A DNA stretch of 56,475 bases from contig NZ_KI928919.1 of the NCBI RefSeq assembly GCF_000521215.1, forward strand, positions 877,066-933,540, given 5' to 3'. The translations under genes and the position numbers were made by a program. The notes beneath the pieces are model-generated. The model searched no databases. It was not told the DNA's origin and saw nothing but the letters and a program-made list of their open reading frames with translations. Below, piece by piece: positions 44,276-53,283 of this stretch. This DNA comes from Labrenzia sp. DG1229. GTDB lineage: Bacteria; Pseudomonadota; Alphaproteobacteria; Rhizobiales; Stappiaceae. Position 1 is the stretch's first letter; every line of letters starts with the position of its first letter.

Positions 44276-45811
44276 TTATTCCCCTACATAGTCGGGCACT
44301 TCGGCGGCATCGAGCGCCTGAGCAAGACGCGACTCTTCACCAAAGTAGCGCGCACGCTCCCAGAATTTCGGCCGGCCGATTCCGGTCGAGCGGTGACGAC
44401 CGATGATCCGGCCATTGGGATCTTCGCCGACAATGTCATAGAGGAAGACATCCTGCGTCGTGATGATGTCGCCCTCCATCCCGATAACTTCGGTCACGTG
44501 CGTGATGCGGCGCGAACCGTCGCGGAGACGTGCCGCCTGCACAACCACGTCGATAGACGACACGATCATTTCCCGAAGTGTCCTGGACGGTAGCGAGAAC
44601 CCACCCATGGTGATCATCGATTCAAGTCTGGACAGGGCTTCCCGCGGCGAGTTGGCGTGAAGTGTTCCCATCGATCCGTCGTGACCCGTGTTCATGGCCT
44701 GAAGCAGATCAAAGGCTTCCGGGCCACGCACCTCACCCACGATAATCCGCTCAGGGCGCATACGCAGACAGTTCTTGACGAGGTCGCGCATGGTAATCTC
44801 CCCCTGACCTTCCAGGTTGGGAGGACGGGTTTCCAGACGAACAACATGCGGCTGCTGCAACTGAAGTTCGGCCGAGTCTTCACAGGTGATGATACGTTCG
44901 GTCGATTCAATATAAGCAGTCAGGCAGTTCAAGAGCGTGGTTTTACCCGAACCGGTACCGCCGGAGATCAGCACGTTACAGCGTGAACGACCGATAATCT
45001 GCAGGATCGTCGAACCTTCCGGCGTAATCGAATTGAACTTTGTAAGCTGATCGAGCGTCAGCTTGTCCTTTTTGAACTTACGTATGGTTAGTGCGGGCCC
45101 GTCGATCGCAAGCGGCGGTGCAATCACGTTGACACGCGAACCATCAGGGAGACGGGCGTCACAGATCGGACTGGCGTCATCGACACGGCGGCCAACCTGG
45201 CTCACGATACGCTGGCAGATGTTCATCAGCTGGGCGTTGTCGCGGAAATTCACACCGGTCTGTTCGACCTTGCCGGCAGTCTCGATATAGACGGTGTGTG
45301 CACCATTGACCATGATGTCGGCGATGTCGTCGCGCGCCAGCAGCGGTTCCAGCGGCCCGTATCCGAGTACGTCGTTACAAATGTCCTCGAGCAGGTCTTC
45401 CTGCTCGGCGATGGACATGATGACGTTTTTCAGGGCGATGATATCGTTGACAACATCGCGAATTTCGTCGCGTGCGTCTTCCGCGTCGAGGCGCGCAAGC
45501 TGAGACAGATCGATCGCTTCAACAAGAGCGTTGAAGATCTGAGCCTTTGTCTCGTAATACTCGTTGTTTTTCTTTCGTGGTGCAGGTGCCGTCGCCGGCG
45601 CTTCCGGCGCTGGAGCCGGCGCAGACGTAGCGGCCGGTGCAGCCGGCGCAGCCGCCGGTTTTTCGCTCTCCACCGAAACAGGTGGCGCTTCCTGCTCTAC
45701 GGTCTGGACCGGAGTTTCAGGTTCTGCGGGCCGTTCCTGCAGCCCTCCGGGAACGCCCCCCTGATGGGAGCTTTGAGCTCCAGACGATGAGTTACCGCGT
45801 CTTCCAAACAT
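44276..45811 (-). CDS. cpaF: CpaF/TadA pilus assembly ATPase
   Basis: The 511-residue type II/IV secretion ATPase has a low-complexity Ala/Pro/Glu linker (about 50-90) and a core with Walker A GGTGSGKTT (284-292), an Asp/His-box region and Walker B-type MRPERIIVGEVRG. It powers both extension and retraction of Flp pili. It lies 30 bases after cpaE. Confidence 0.95.
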   Translation of the reverse strand: MFGRRGNSSSGAQSSHQGGVPGGLQERPAEPETPVQTVEQEAPPVSVESEKPAAAPAAPAATSAPAPAPEAPATAPAPRKKNNEYYETKAQIFNALVEAIDLSQLARLDAEDARDEIRDVVNDIIALKNVIMSIAEQEDLLEDICNDVLGYGPLEPLLARDDIADIMVNGAHTVYIETAGKVEQTGVNFRDNAQLMNICQRIVSQVGRRVDDASPICDARLPDGSRVNVIAPPLAIDGPALTIRKFKKDKLTLDQLTKFNSITPEGSTILQIIGRSRCNVLISGGTGSGKTTLLNCLTAYIESTERIITCEDSAELQLQQPHVVRLETRPPNLEGQGEITMRDLVKNCLRMRPERIIVGEVRGPEAFDLLQAMNTGHDGSMGTLHANSPREALSRLESMITMGGFSLPSRTLREMIVSSIDVVVQAARLRDGSRRITHVTEVIGMEGDIITTQDVFLYDIVGEDPNGRIIGRHRSTGIGRPKFWERARYFGEESRLAQALDAAEVPDYVGE

Positions 45812-45841
45812 AGCGATCTATCAGCTCCGCTTACGAACCAG

Positions 45842-47149
45842 TCAACCGGACTTGCGTTTCAGTTTTGTAAAGAAGCCGCCCAAAGGAGACCGCGATATCT
45901 TGACCGGTTGCACCTTGCCCGAAATCGCATTGGCCAGATCGTCGAACATGCGCGATACGGCATGCTTTCCGTCCATTTCACTAATCATTTGCCCGTTGTT
46001 TGCCGCCGTTCCGAAAAGATGGGGCTCGAACGGGATCGATGCCTGAACAGTCAGCCCGAGAGCTGCCGCAAACTCTTCCGGCTTGATTTCCGGCCGTTTG
46101 GGCACGTTGACCTTGTTCATGACAAGATGGGGCGGGCGATCGTTTGGACGTAGCTGCTTCAGCATGTCCACGGCATTTTTCGCGTTGCGCAAGTTGGCCA
46201 AATCCGGCTCGGCAACCAGAACGATCTCATCGACGTTCAACAGCGTGTTCTTGACCCAGGAGTTCCAGGTGTGCGGAACGTCGAGAACCACGTTCGGGAC
46301 ACTTGAGCGCATGGTCTCAAAAAGCTGCTCGAACGACTTTTCACTGTGGTCGTAGGTTCGCTCCAGAGTTGCCGGTGCCGCCAGCAGGCTCAGGTGATCG
46401 TTGCACTTGGACAGGATCCGGTCGAGATAGGTTTCATCAAGCCGGTCCGGAGACGAAATCGCCTCGAAAACGCCTTGCAACGGATCCTGATTGTAGTCGA
46501 GTCCTGCCGTTCCGAACGGCAGATCCAGATCGGTTACGACCACTTCGCTCTGAAAGTTGCGACCGAGCGACCAGGCGCTGTTATGCGCAACGGTGGAAGA
46601 TCCGCAACCTCCCTTGACACCAAAAAAGGCAGTGGTGCGACCGAGCGGTTCGGATTCCGGATCGGCATACAGCTCGGCAATGGAGCCGATCAACTGATAA
46701 ACATTGACCGGAGTGATCAGATATTCACTGACCCCGCGAGCGATCAGGTCGCGGTAGAGAAGAACATCGTTCACATTCCCGATCACGATCACCTTGGTAC
46801 CCGCATCGCAATACTCGGCGAGCTGGTCGAGGTTGGAAAGAAGTTCCTCCCTCTGCCCGTTGGTTTCCACAATGATCAGGTTCGGTGTCGGCGCCTGCGC
46901 GAAAATGTCGATCGCCGCAGGTATTCCACCCATGTCCAGCTTCAGATGCGCCTTCGCCATGCGGCGATCTTCCATGGCGGTCTCGGCCATGTGCATCGTC
47001 GCATCTGTCAGGCAGAAGCCATGCACCGTGATACGTGGTACCGAACCAATTTTCGCCGCTTCCTCGGTCCCTGCATACTGATTTTCAACAGGTTCCGAGA
47101 TAGGATCGAGATAGCCCGGCGTATCTTTCAATTCTGCGTTCGTGCTCAT
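45842..47149 (-). CDS. cpaE: CpaE/TadZ pilus localisation ATPase
   Basis: The 435-residue protein has an N-terminal receiver-like domain (about 37-165) without a full phosphorylation site and a ParA/MinD-like ATPase with the deviant Walker A KGGCGSST (179-186). It places the pilus apparatus at a pole. It lies eight bases after cpaD. Confidence 0.92.
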   Translation of the reverse strand: MSTNAELKDTPGYLDPISEPVENQYAGTEEAAKIGSVPRITVHGFCLTDATMHMAETAMEDRRMAKAHLKLDMGGIPAAIDIFAQAPTPNLIIVETNGQREELLSNLDQLAEYCDAGTKVIVIGNVNDVLLYRDLIARGVSEYLITPVNVYQLIGSIAELYADPESEPLGRTTAFFGVKGGCGSSTVAHNSAWSLGRNFQSEVVVTDLDLPFGTAGLDYNQDPLQGVFEAISSPDRLDETYLDRILSKCNDHLSLLAAPATLERTYDHSEKSFEQLFETMRSSVPNVVLDVPHTWNSWVKNTLLNVDEIVLVAEPDLANLRNAKNAVDMLKQLRPNDRPPHLVMNKVNVPKRPEIKPEEFAAALGLTVQASIPFEPHLFGTAANNGQMISEMDGKHAVSRMFDDLANAISGKVQPVKISRSPLGGFFTKLKRKSG

Positions 47150-47157
47150 ACTTCCAC

Positions 47158-47871
47158 CTATTCTGAGACCTCTGCACCGACACCTTCAGTGTAGCTACTC
47201 GTGGTTCCCGAACCCTCTCGGTAGTTTTCAATAACCACGGCGCGCCGTCCCTGATCGGACGGCGTAGATGCCCTTGGCGTGATGAGATCGGACGGGTTGT
47301 CGACCATTGCCGCCAGGTTGGACTGCGTTGCGCAGCCGAAGTTTTCGTACTCGGTGTTTTCGCCTATGCCGCCGCCGATATTTTTCGGCCAGGCTCCGCA
47401 CGGTCCGGCGGTTGCCTGCATGGCCGCATATGACAGCCGGATCGGCGCCTCCGCGCTCGGGTCCGGCACGGCATAGGTCCGGGTAGAGATACGCGAACGG
47501 CTGACACCGCCGCGCTGCAGCGCGTTCCTGATATCTCCCGTGACCGCATGAACAGCAGCCTCGTTTGCACCGCCGGAGGGCACCAGAATCTCAACCGCCC
47601 CATTGCCTTTTCTGCGCGATTCGGCGGCAAAGGCCGTTATCGTGCCTTCAATCGGGCCATACAGGTTGCGGGTGTTCTGACCGATCGGCAGATCGAGCGT
47701 TTCCGGTTCCTCGGTGATGACAATGGGATGCCTGTAGCGATAGTCGTGTGATGCCAGCATTTCGGCATCTGTCTGGTTCCTGTTCTGGCAACCAACCGCA
47801 ACGAGGCATCCGGCAATCACGAGGGCGGATTTGGATACGGTTGATATCCGGACCGTTTTTTTCGTCTTCAT
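47158..47871 (-). CDS. cpaD: CpaD pilus biogenesis lipoprotein
   Basis: The 237-residue protein has a lipobox (LVAVGCQN) near residue 24 and the CpaD body with HPIVITEEPETLDLPIG and CGAWPKNIG. GAGG precedes ATG 47871. It probably aids the secretin in the outer membrane. It begins ten bases upstream of the cpaC stop, an overlap on the same strand. Confidence 0.92.
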   Translation of the reverse strand: MKTKKTVRISTVSKSALVIAGCLVAVGCQNRNQTDAEMLASHDYRYRHPIVITEEPETLDLPIGQNTRNLYGPIEGTITAFAAESRRKGNGAVEILVPSGGANEAAVHAVTGDIRNALQRGGVSRSRISTRTYAVPDPSAEAPIRLSYAAMQATAGPCGAWPKNIGGGIGENTEYENFGCATQSNLAAMVDNPSDLITPRASTPSDQGRRAVVIENYREGSGTTSSYTEGVGAEVSE

Positions 47872-47881
47872 CCGTCCGTCC

Positions 47882-49291
47882 TCACTTGTAGATAAATCCG
47901 ACTTGGCCGTGGTATTCACCTTCAGCCACATCGCCCGCAGGGTTGTAGATCTTGTTCAGCCGGTTCAGGAAAATGCTTTCCGCATCAGATGGCGGGAACA
48001 GATTCTTGTCAGGCCGAACCATCTTGTTTGTCGCCACGGGGCGAACAACGTAGGGGGTGACGAATACTGCCAGTTCCGTCTGGTCCCTCAGAAAGTCACG
48101 GCTCTTGAACAATGCGCCCAGGACCGGAATCTGCATCAGACCCGGAATGCCTTCCATCGATTGCTGATATGATTCCTGCAGCAATCCGGCCATCACGAGA
48201 GTGCCACCCGACGGCAACTCCACTGTTGATTCCGCACGGCGAACCTTAAGGGCGGAGATGGTGATGCCACCGGCACTTACGGCGCCTTCGTTGCTGAGTT
48301 CGCTGACTTCGGTCAGGACACGCAGGCTTATCCGTCCTTCCGACAAGACCACGGGTGTGAAATCGAGACCTACACCGAACTTCTTGAACTCAACGCTCAC
48401 GGTGTTGTCGTCCTGAGCAACCGGGATCGGGAATTCGCCACCTGCAAGGAAACTTGCATTTTCACCCGAAATCGCCGTCAGCGTAGGTTCCGCCAGCGTC
48501 CGGATGACACCTTCTCGCTGCAACGCTTCGATTTGCGCATTGATATTGGCCGCTCCGGCTGCAAACGTTATGCCTGCGACCGCCTGGTTCACGATCGAAG
48601 GGTTCACATTGAATCCGGGGGCATTTGAAAACCGGGGGGTATAGTTGCCTGTGCCCACCGAGCCGTTGAACGTTACGCCAAGCTGCTTGACAATCGACCG
48701 CTCGACTTCCGCGACGGTGACCTTCAAGTGGACCTGGTCCTTGCCTTGAACCGAAATCAGATTAACAACTTCCGTCGCGCTGCCTGCACCCTGAAACTTC
48801 GCCGCGATGTCAGCGGCCTGCTGTGCCTCAAGTGTGCTTCTCGCTGTCCCGCTCAGGATCACGTTTCCGTTCACAGACTCAGCAGCAATGTTCGTGCCTG
48901 GAATGAGTTTTCGGATGATCCGCGCCAGATCCGAAGTGTCGTTTTCAACACGAAGGTTGAAACTTGCCAGCTCGCGTCCGCTTCGGCTGAACAGAACAAG
49001 CCGTGCCTGACCGGCCGAGTTGCCAAGAACGAAGATCCTGCGCGGTGTCCGGAGAACCGCATCCGCGATTTCTGGATTGGATATCAGGACGTCGGCAGCG
49101 TCTTCAGCAAGATTGATGACAACCGATCTCCCTATCCCGACATTCAGAATCCGTCCGCTGGCGCGTTCACCAGCTGCGACGTGAATCTGGCTGGGGAAGT
49201 TTTCCTGCGCCTGGGTTGCGGGCGCCGACATTCCAAATGTCGCTCCGAAGATGGCAGCTACAGCTGCAAATTTGATTATACAGTTTTTCAT
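47882..49291 (-). CDS. cpaC: CpaC/RcpA secretin
   Basis: The 469-residue outer-membrane channel has a signal peptide (cleavage after ATQAQ), an N-terminal pilus formation domain (GRILNVGIGRSVVINLAEDA), a BON-like domain and a C-terminal secretin (LEVS-type GVGLDFTPVVLSEGRISL to VPVLGALFKSRDF). ATG 49291 follows GAGGGG; ATG 49333, overlapping the cpaB stop, is also possible. Confidence 0.94.
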   Translation of the reverse strand: MKNCIIKFAAVAAIFGATFGMSAPATQAQENFPSQIHVAAGERASGRILNVGIGRSVVINLAEDAADVLISNPEIADAVLRTPRRIFVLGNSAGQARLVLFSRSGRELASFNLRVENDTSDLARIIRKLIPGTNIAAESVNGNVILSGTARSTLEAQQAADIAAKFQGAGSATEVVNLISVQGKDQVHLKVTVAEVERSIVKQLGVTFNGSVGTGNYTPRFSNAPGFNVNPSIVNQAVAGITFAAGAANINAQIEALQREGVIRTLAEPTLTAISGENASFLAGGEFPIPVAQDDNTVSVEFKKFGVGLDFTPVVLSEGRISLRVLTEVSELSNEGAVSAGGITISALKVRRAESTVELPSGGTLVMAGLLQESYQQSMEGIPGLMQIPVLGALFKSRDFLRDQTELAVFVTPYVVRPVATNKMVRPDKNLFPPSDAESIFLNRLNKIYNPAGDVAEGEYHGQVGFIYK

Positions 49292-49329
49292 CGCGCCCCT
49301 CATGCTGGACGTTCTCGTCAGATCCGGTT

Positions 49330-50097
49330 TCATGGCGCAATTGCCTTGCTTGTGATGCCGTATTTCACGTAACTCACGTCATTGCGGCGGCTCTTGTCTT
49401 CTTCAGCATCGTCCGCTGAGTCCTGTGCGCTTCGCAGCGCCAGCGAGATCGTCCCGGTCTGCTGAGCCTGCGCAACGATTTCCGACTCGGAGAGCGTCAA
49501 TTCCAAAGTCGCCGTTTTCTTGGGAGACAGGTTTTTCTGGTCCTGTTCGCCTGCCGTGGTGGCATCGATCGCCAACACACGTTTGTTTTCCAGGATGGTC
49601 TCACTGACCGCACCTTCGTCAAACCTGCGGGTCAGGATCAGGTCGACCTTATCGCCGGGAAGAATGAAACCACCTGCGGTCGTTTCCTCTTCCACCCTGA
49701 CGGCAATGGCGCGTTTTCCTTTCGGAAGTATCGCTGCCATGAAGCCCTTGTCAGTATTGATAAGTCGCTCCGGCCTGATCGGCTCGCCGGCGAAGATCGG
49801 CGCCTTGGCGATTTGCCCGAGGAATTCTTCCTGCGCGGCAGGGGTATTTGCTTTCGTCACTGCGCCACGAGGCAGCGCATCTTCGGGCCAGTCGCTCCAG
49901 TCGAAATTCTCTTTCGTCAGTTTCGCACCGAGAGGAATATCCGCATCGGCGATAAGAACCTGGGTTGTCTTGGTTTCGGAGGGTGCCTGCACAATCTGCG
50001 GCGCGGGTTCACCACCGCCCGACAACATGACCATGCGAAATGCCAGCAAGCCGGCTACCACCGCGACAACCAATACTAAGATTCGAGCGAATTTCAT
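49330..50097 (-). CDS. cpaB: CpaB/RcpC pilus assembly protein
   Basis: The 255-residue protein has an N-terminal membrane anchor (ILVLVVAVVAGLLAFRMVML) and a SAF-like domain (VLIADADIPLGAKLTKENFDW), followed by GKRAIAVRVEEETTAGGFILPGDKVDLI. It is the first gene of the cpaBCDEF-tadBC operon; CtrA-like motifs lie 70-110 bases upstream. Confidence 0.93.
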   Translation of the reverse strand: MKFARILVLVVAVVAGLLAFRMVMLSGGGEPAPQIVQAPSETKTTQVLIADADIPLGAKLTKENFDWSDWPEDALPRGAVTKANTPAAQEEFLGQIAKAPIFAGEPIRPERLINTDKGFMAAILPKGKRAIAVRVEEETTAGGFILPGDKVDLILTRRFDEGAVSETILENKRVLAIDATTAGEQDQKNLSPKKTATLELTLSESEIVAQAQQTGTISLALRSAQDSADDAEEDKSRRNDVSYVKYGITSKAIAP

Positions 50098-50866
50098 GAC
50101 AAAAAATCCAATGATCCTGTGCGCAGATGCGTTTGTTGAAGACAGGATGACGGGTAATTGGTCAAAACATGGTTAATCAGGAGTAGAAGTTTTTGGTTAA
50201 TTTCCGTTAACTTTACTAAAAACCTTCCTAATTCGATTTCAATTTGCGAAAAACCCGGCTTTTGGCGCTAGATACACACAGATGCGGCACCGCTACTGCA
50301 CCCGAACCTATGCTGTTCAAAATGCGAAAATTTTCGTATATCGACCCATTTTTGAGTACGAAGACGCTTGTTCACGGTCTGCAAGTCCACCGAATCAACC
50401 GTCCGGTGCTGCCAGTGATTCGAATTAACGATTGAGCAACAGGAGCCAGTCCCCTTTCCTTCAGGGCTCACAACCGGAAAACGACCAATGTCACGGCGCA
50501 GAAGATGTTTTGTCCTCGATCCGGACCGAAGGCTGCAAGATCGAGCGGCTCGTCAAAAACTGGCGGCGTCCAGTCCATCCTCGATGCTGTTAGACTTTGT
50601 GCAATTTCCAAAAATTTTGAATACTTCCGAAAACGGACCAGCTTCAGCCAAAGGATCGTTCAATAGGCTGGTCTGAGCTGCGCGCGCCACGAGTGGCCAT
50701 GCCGAAATTCAAGTGCCGACCGTCAGAGCCAAGAAACCGGCAACATCGAAAACCATTCTGGGCAGGCTTTGCTCGCCAGATTGCAGGTCGGCGTTTCGCC
50801 GCACTCTCCGCAGGCGACACCTGGAGAAAATGACTGTGATGCCTTGAAGCAAAGAAATGGGAACGT
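50098..50866. other. Long gap between cpaB and cpaA
   Basis: These 769 bases contain no recognisable gene on either strand. The left 120 bases hold CtrA-like sites for cpaB. Around 50325-50336 is a perfect palindrome, CGAAAATTTTCG. From 50600 to 50680 there is a modest hairpin with CAGCC and GGCTG arms. The gap is unusual inside a pilus locus and may hold a regulatory RNA or a decayed gene, but I see no proof. Confidence 0.5.
50169..50210. promoter_or_regulatory. CtrA-like motifs before cpaB
   Basis: ATGGTTAA (50169-50176), the inverse of TTAACCAT, lies 72 bases before the cpaB start. A TTAA-N6-TTAA pair follows at 50197-50210. Both suggest CtrA control of the main pilus operon. Confidence 0.45.
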
Positions 50867-51382
50867 CTAGTAGGCCTGACTGATCTGCTGGAACCAGGAC
50901 GTCATGGGATAAATCTGCAGCCCGGCGACCGCGATCGCGACCCCATAGGGGATGCCGCTCTTTTGATCGTGAAGACGTGCAAGCCATTCCTGCCGTGCCA
51001 GCGATGCGGGGAGCACGAGACTCGTGCGCATGAAAAGCAGACCGAGGGTCAGCAACATACCGTAAGTCGATACCAGCAAGACAAATCCTGCCAATTCCGG
51101 ACTAAAGCCGATCCACAAGGAAATGGCGCTGATGAATTTCACGTCACCGCCACCCATCCAGCCTGCAGCGAAAAAGCCGAAACAGACAGGAAACACGACC
51201 AGCAATCCCAAGGCATGTGAGCCCCAGGCGGAGAGCGGGAGGCCCGTTGCCAGTGCCAACGCAGCAAATCCCGCGATCAGGAGAATTGAAACCCGGTTCC
51301 GAATGGTCATCGTCAGCAAGTCAGAGGCACCGCCGAACGCAACGAGCATTGGAAATATGACCAGAAGAGATGCCGATAACAT
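50867..51382 (-). CDS. cpaA: CpaA/TadV prepilin peptidase
   Basis: The 171-residue integral membrane protein has six hydrophobic segments and the two catalytic aspartates of A24 peptidases: Asp21 in GGASDLLTM and Asp80 in MGGGDVKF. It cleaves the Flp pilin and TadE/TadG pseudopilins. It lies downstream of flp, after the flp terminator. Confidence 0.92.
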   Translation of the reverse strand: MLSASLLVIFPMLVAFGGASDLLTMTIRNRVSILLIAGFAALALATGLPLSAWGSHALGLLVVFPVCFGFFAAGWMGGGDVKFISAISLWIGFSPELAGFVLLVSTYGMLLTLGLLFMRTSLVLPASLARQEWLARLHDQKSGIPYGVAIAVAGLQIYPMTSWFQQISQAY

Positions 51383-51450
51383 GGAGAACCTGTTTTTTGT
51401 TCCTGTCTTCAGAAGTATAGGTACGGAGAGTTAACGAAAGACGGATGCAA

Positions 51451-51480
51451 AACGAAAAAACGGGCAGAAAACTGCCCGTT
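51451..51480 (-). terminator. Intrinsic terminator after flp
   Basis: AACGGGCAG and CTGCCCGTT form a perfect nine-pair stem around AAAA, followed on the minus strand by a U-run (complement of 51455-51460). It lies 45 bases after the flp stop, so flp can be made in excess over cpaA. Confidence 0.85.
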
Positions 51481-51525
51481 TCTCGGAAGCAAGCGCTGAA
51501 ATCAGCCTTGCGAAACCAACCGAAG

Positions 51526-51711
51526 TTACGGAGTGGTTTTGACGGAGTCGTTCAGCTTTGTAGAGATCGTGCTGAAGACGCTCGTCAGGGACGTACCTGC
51601 AAGAGATACAGCCGCGATGATGACGATGGACAGCAAGCCGGCGATCAGGCCGTATTCAATTGCAGTCGCGCCAGATTCGTCTTTTACGAAACGGTTGATA
51701 AGAGTTTTCAT
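51526..51711 (-). CDS. flp: Flp-family type IVb pilin
   Basis: The 61-residue prepilin has a short basic leader and the cleavage site ESG/ATAIEYGLIAG, with Glu5 and Tyr6 as in all Flp pilins, then a hydrophobic helix and a polar tail rich in Thr and Ser. ATG 51711 is chosen with GGAG nine bases upstream; the frame is open to 51783. This is the major subunit of the adhesive pilus. Confidence 0.95.
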   Translation of the reverse strand: MKTLINRFVKDESGATAIEYGLIAGLLSIVIIAAVSLAGTSLTSVFSTISTKLNDSVKTTP

Positions 51712-51783
51712 GTTTTTTGCTCCAAGTACCACTGAGTTGACAGCTTCAAGTCCGCCGGATCTTTTTTTGGTCCGTTCGAACAT

Positions 51784-52236
51784 GAACCCAACCTAGGACA
51801 GAGAGCTTTCCAACCAGTTAAAGCGACCACATGATTCCGGGGTAATCTTCATAAATGTAACTATAGTTAAAAATCGGTATAGATAAAAAATAGTTAACTC
51901 AGCATATTTTCTAACGAATTTCAAAATATTTTATAGTATAAATTAAAATATCTTCATAAGAACTCCAATCATACATAATTTTTTTTCGAACTTGTCAACA
52001 TTATACTTGTTGTTATATTTCGAATATTATCACTGGTAGCATTCTCTTCGAAAGAACCATTGTAACAATTCAGGAGTCTCAGGAATAATTTCGAATTTGC
52101 ATTCAAAACACCTCAGACTCTTGAAGCATTTCGACGTGTCAGTAGTTCTTTGCCAATTTTCGTCACGTTAGCAGATCGTTCACCACGTTTGCGGCATGAT
52201 CTCGTAAGAAATGGCACTAATGGAGTATTCATAAGC
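51784..52236. other. Very AT-rich divergent region between flp and the secretin-N gene
   Basis: These 453 bases hold no gene. From about 51840 to 52070 A and T reach roughly 75-80 percent, far above the rest of the window, with several GTTAA and TTAAC halves. It must carry the flp promoter on one side and that of the 52237 operon on the other, and is a likely site for nucleoid-protein or CtrA binding. Confidence 0.6.
51992..52019 (+). promoter_or_regulatory. Candidate promoter for the secretin-N/tadE/tadG operon
   Basis: TTGTCA (51992-51997) and TATATT (52014-52019) are 16 bases apart, within the AT-rich region and about 215 bases before the start codon. Confidence 0.3.
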
Positions 52237-52698
52237 ATGTTTAAGAACCTAATCAGATGGACTGGCGTGCTTTTGTTTGCAGCACAGACAAGCATTGCGA
52301 TGGCGCAGGACGGACCGGTCATGGTGACAGTTGACCGTGCCAAGATCTTTCGTATCGAAGATGGGGCTTCGGCCGTCATCGTCGGAAACCCGTTCATCGC
52401 AGACGTGTCCATGTTTGATGAGAATACGGTTGTGATCACCGGAAAGAGTTACGGCACGACCAATCTCGTCATCCTGGACAGCAACAGCAAGCCTATCGTC
52501 GACGAAGTCATAACAGTCCGCGCTTCGGAGGACGACGTTGTTGCCGTCTATCGCAAATCGCTGCGCTCGACCATGTCTTGCAATCCAAGCTGCGAGCCAA
52601 CAATGCGTTTGGGCGACGATGTCAATGCATTCAACGGAATTGCCGAGCAGGCAAACTCCAGAAACTCCATGGCGGCCAGCGCGGCAGGCGTGAAGTGA
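52237..52698 (+). CDS. Stand-alone secretin N-domain protein of the Flp pilus
   Basis: The 153-residue exported protein has a signal peptide (about residues 1-25, cleavage after AMAQ) and only the pilus formation N-terminal domain of CpaC: VTVDRAKIFRIEDGASAVIVGNPFIADVSMFDENTVVITGKSYGTTNLVILD. It lacks a secretin barrel. The C-terminus has a Cys pair (MSCNPSCEP) and a polar tail. It may cap or tune the secretin. It is first in a plus-strand operon with two TadE/TadG-like genes. Confidence 0.85.
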   Translation: MFKNLIRWTGVLLFAAQTSIAMAQDGPVMVTVDRAKIFRIEDGASAVIVGNPFIADVSMFDENTVVITGKSYGTTNLVILDSNSKPIVDEVITVRASEDDVVAVYRKSLRSTMSCNPSCEPTMRLGDDVNAFNGIAEQANSRNSMAASAAGVK

Positions 52699-52721
52699 CC
52701 GTCATATAATGTGAGAAAACG

Positions 52722-53279
52722 ATGAGTGGCAGAGAAAAACACCGCCGGTTCCTAGGAACCAAAATACTACGGTCGCTCCTGAAGGACCGTGAGGGTGTGA
52801 CAGCCATCGAGTTTTCGATGGTGGCCCTGCCATTCTTCATCATCGTCTTCGGCATCATGGAAGTCGGCATTACGATGTTCGTCGGCCGGATGGTCGACAA
52901 CTCCGTTATTAGTGCATCGAGGCTGATCAGGACCGGACAGGCGCACACCAGCGGGCTTACAGCCTCTCAATTCAAGTCGCAGATCTGCGGTTTCATGCCG
53001 GCGTTCATGTGTGACACCGACAGAATCGTGGTTGAGGTGGAAAGTGTCGATTCGTTTGCCGCTGCCGGGTCGACGGACAGTCTTTACGACGCTGACGGCA
53101 ATCTGAAGGAAGACGACGACCTTACATACGATATCGGTGGTGCCGGCAAGATCGTGGTCGTGAAGGTTATTTACAAATGGCCGATGATGACCGCCGCTTT
53201 GAACCTCGCACTGGATGATTCCGGGACCGAGCGATTTCTGACGTCAACAATGGTATTCCGCAATGAACCCTGGGAATAA
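52722..53279 (+). CDS. TadE-like pseudopilin
   Basis: The 185-residue protein has the TadE motif REGVTAIEFSMVALPFFIIVFGI, a prepilin-type signal that CpaA should cut after Gly, and a periplasmic body with a Cys pair (ICGFMPAFMC). It is a minor pilus component. It begins 23 bases after the secretin-N gene. Confidence 0.9.
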   Translation: MSGREKHRRFLGTKILRSLLKDREGVTAIEFSMVALPFFIIVFGIMEVGITMFVGRMVDNSVISASRLIRTGQAHTSGLTASQFKSQICGFMPAFMCDTDRIVVEVESVDSFAAAGSTDSLYDADGNLKEDDDLTYDIGGAGKIVVVKVIYKWPMMTAALNLALDDSGTERFLTSTMVFRNEPWE

Positions 53280-53283
53280 CTTC

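Noticed and set aside
50244..50676. Short open frames of about 60 codons between cpaB and cpaA
   Set aside because: They have no ribosome binding site and no domain-like composition, and overlap on both strands.
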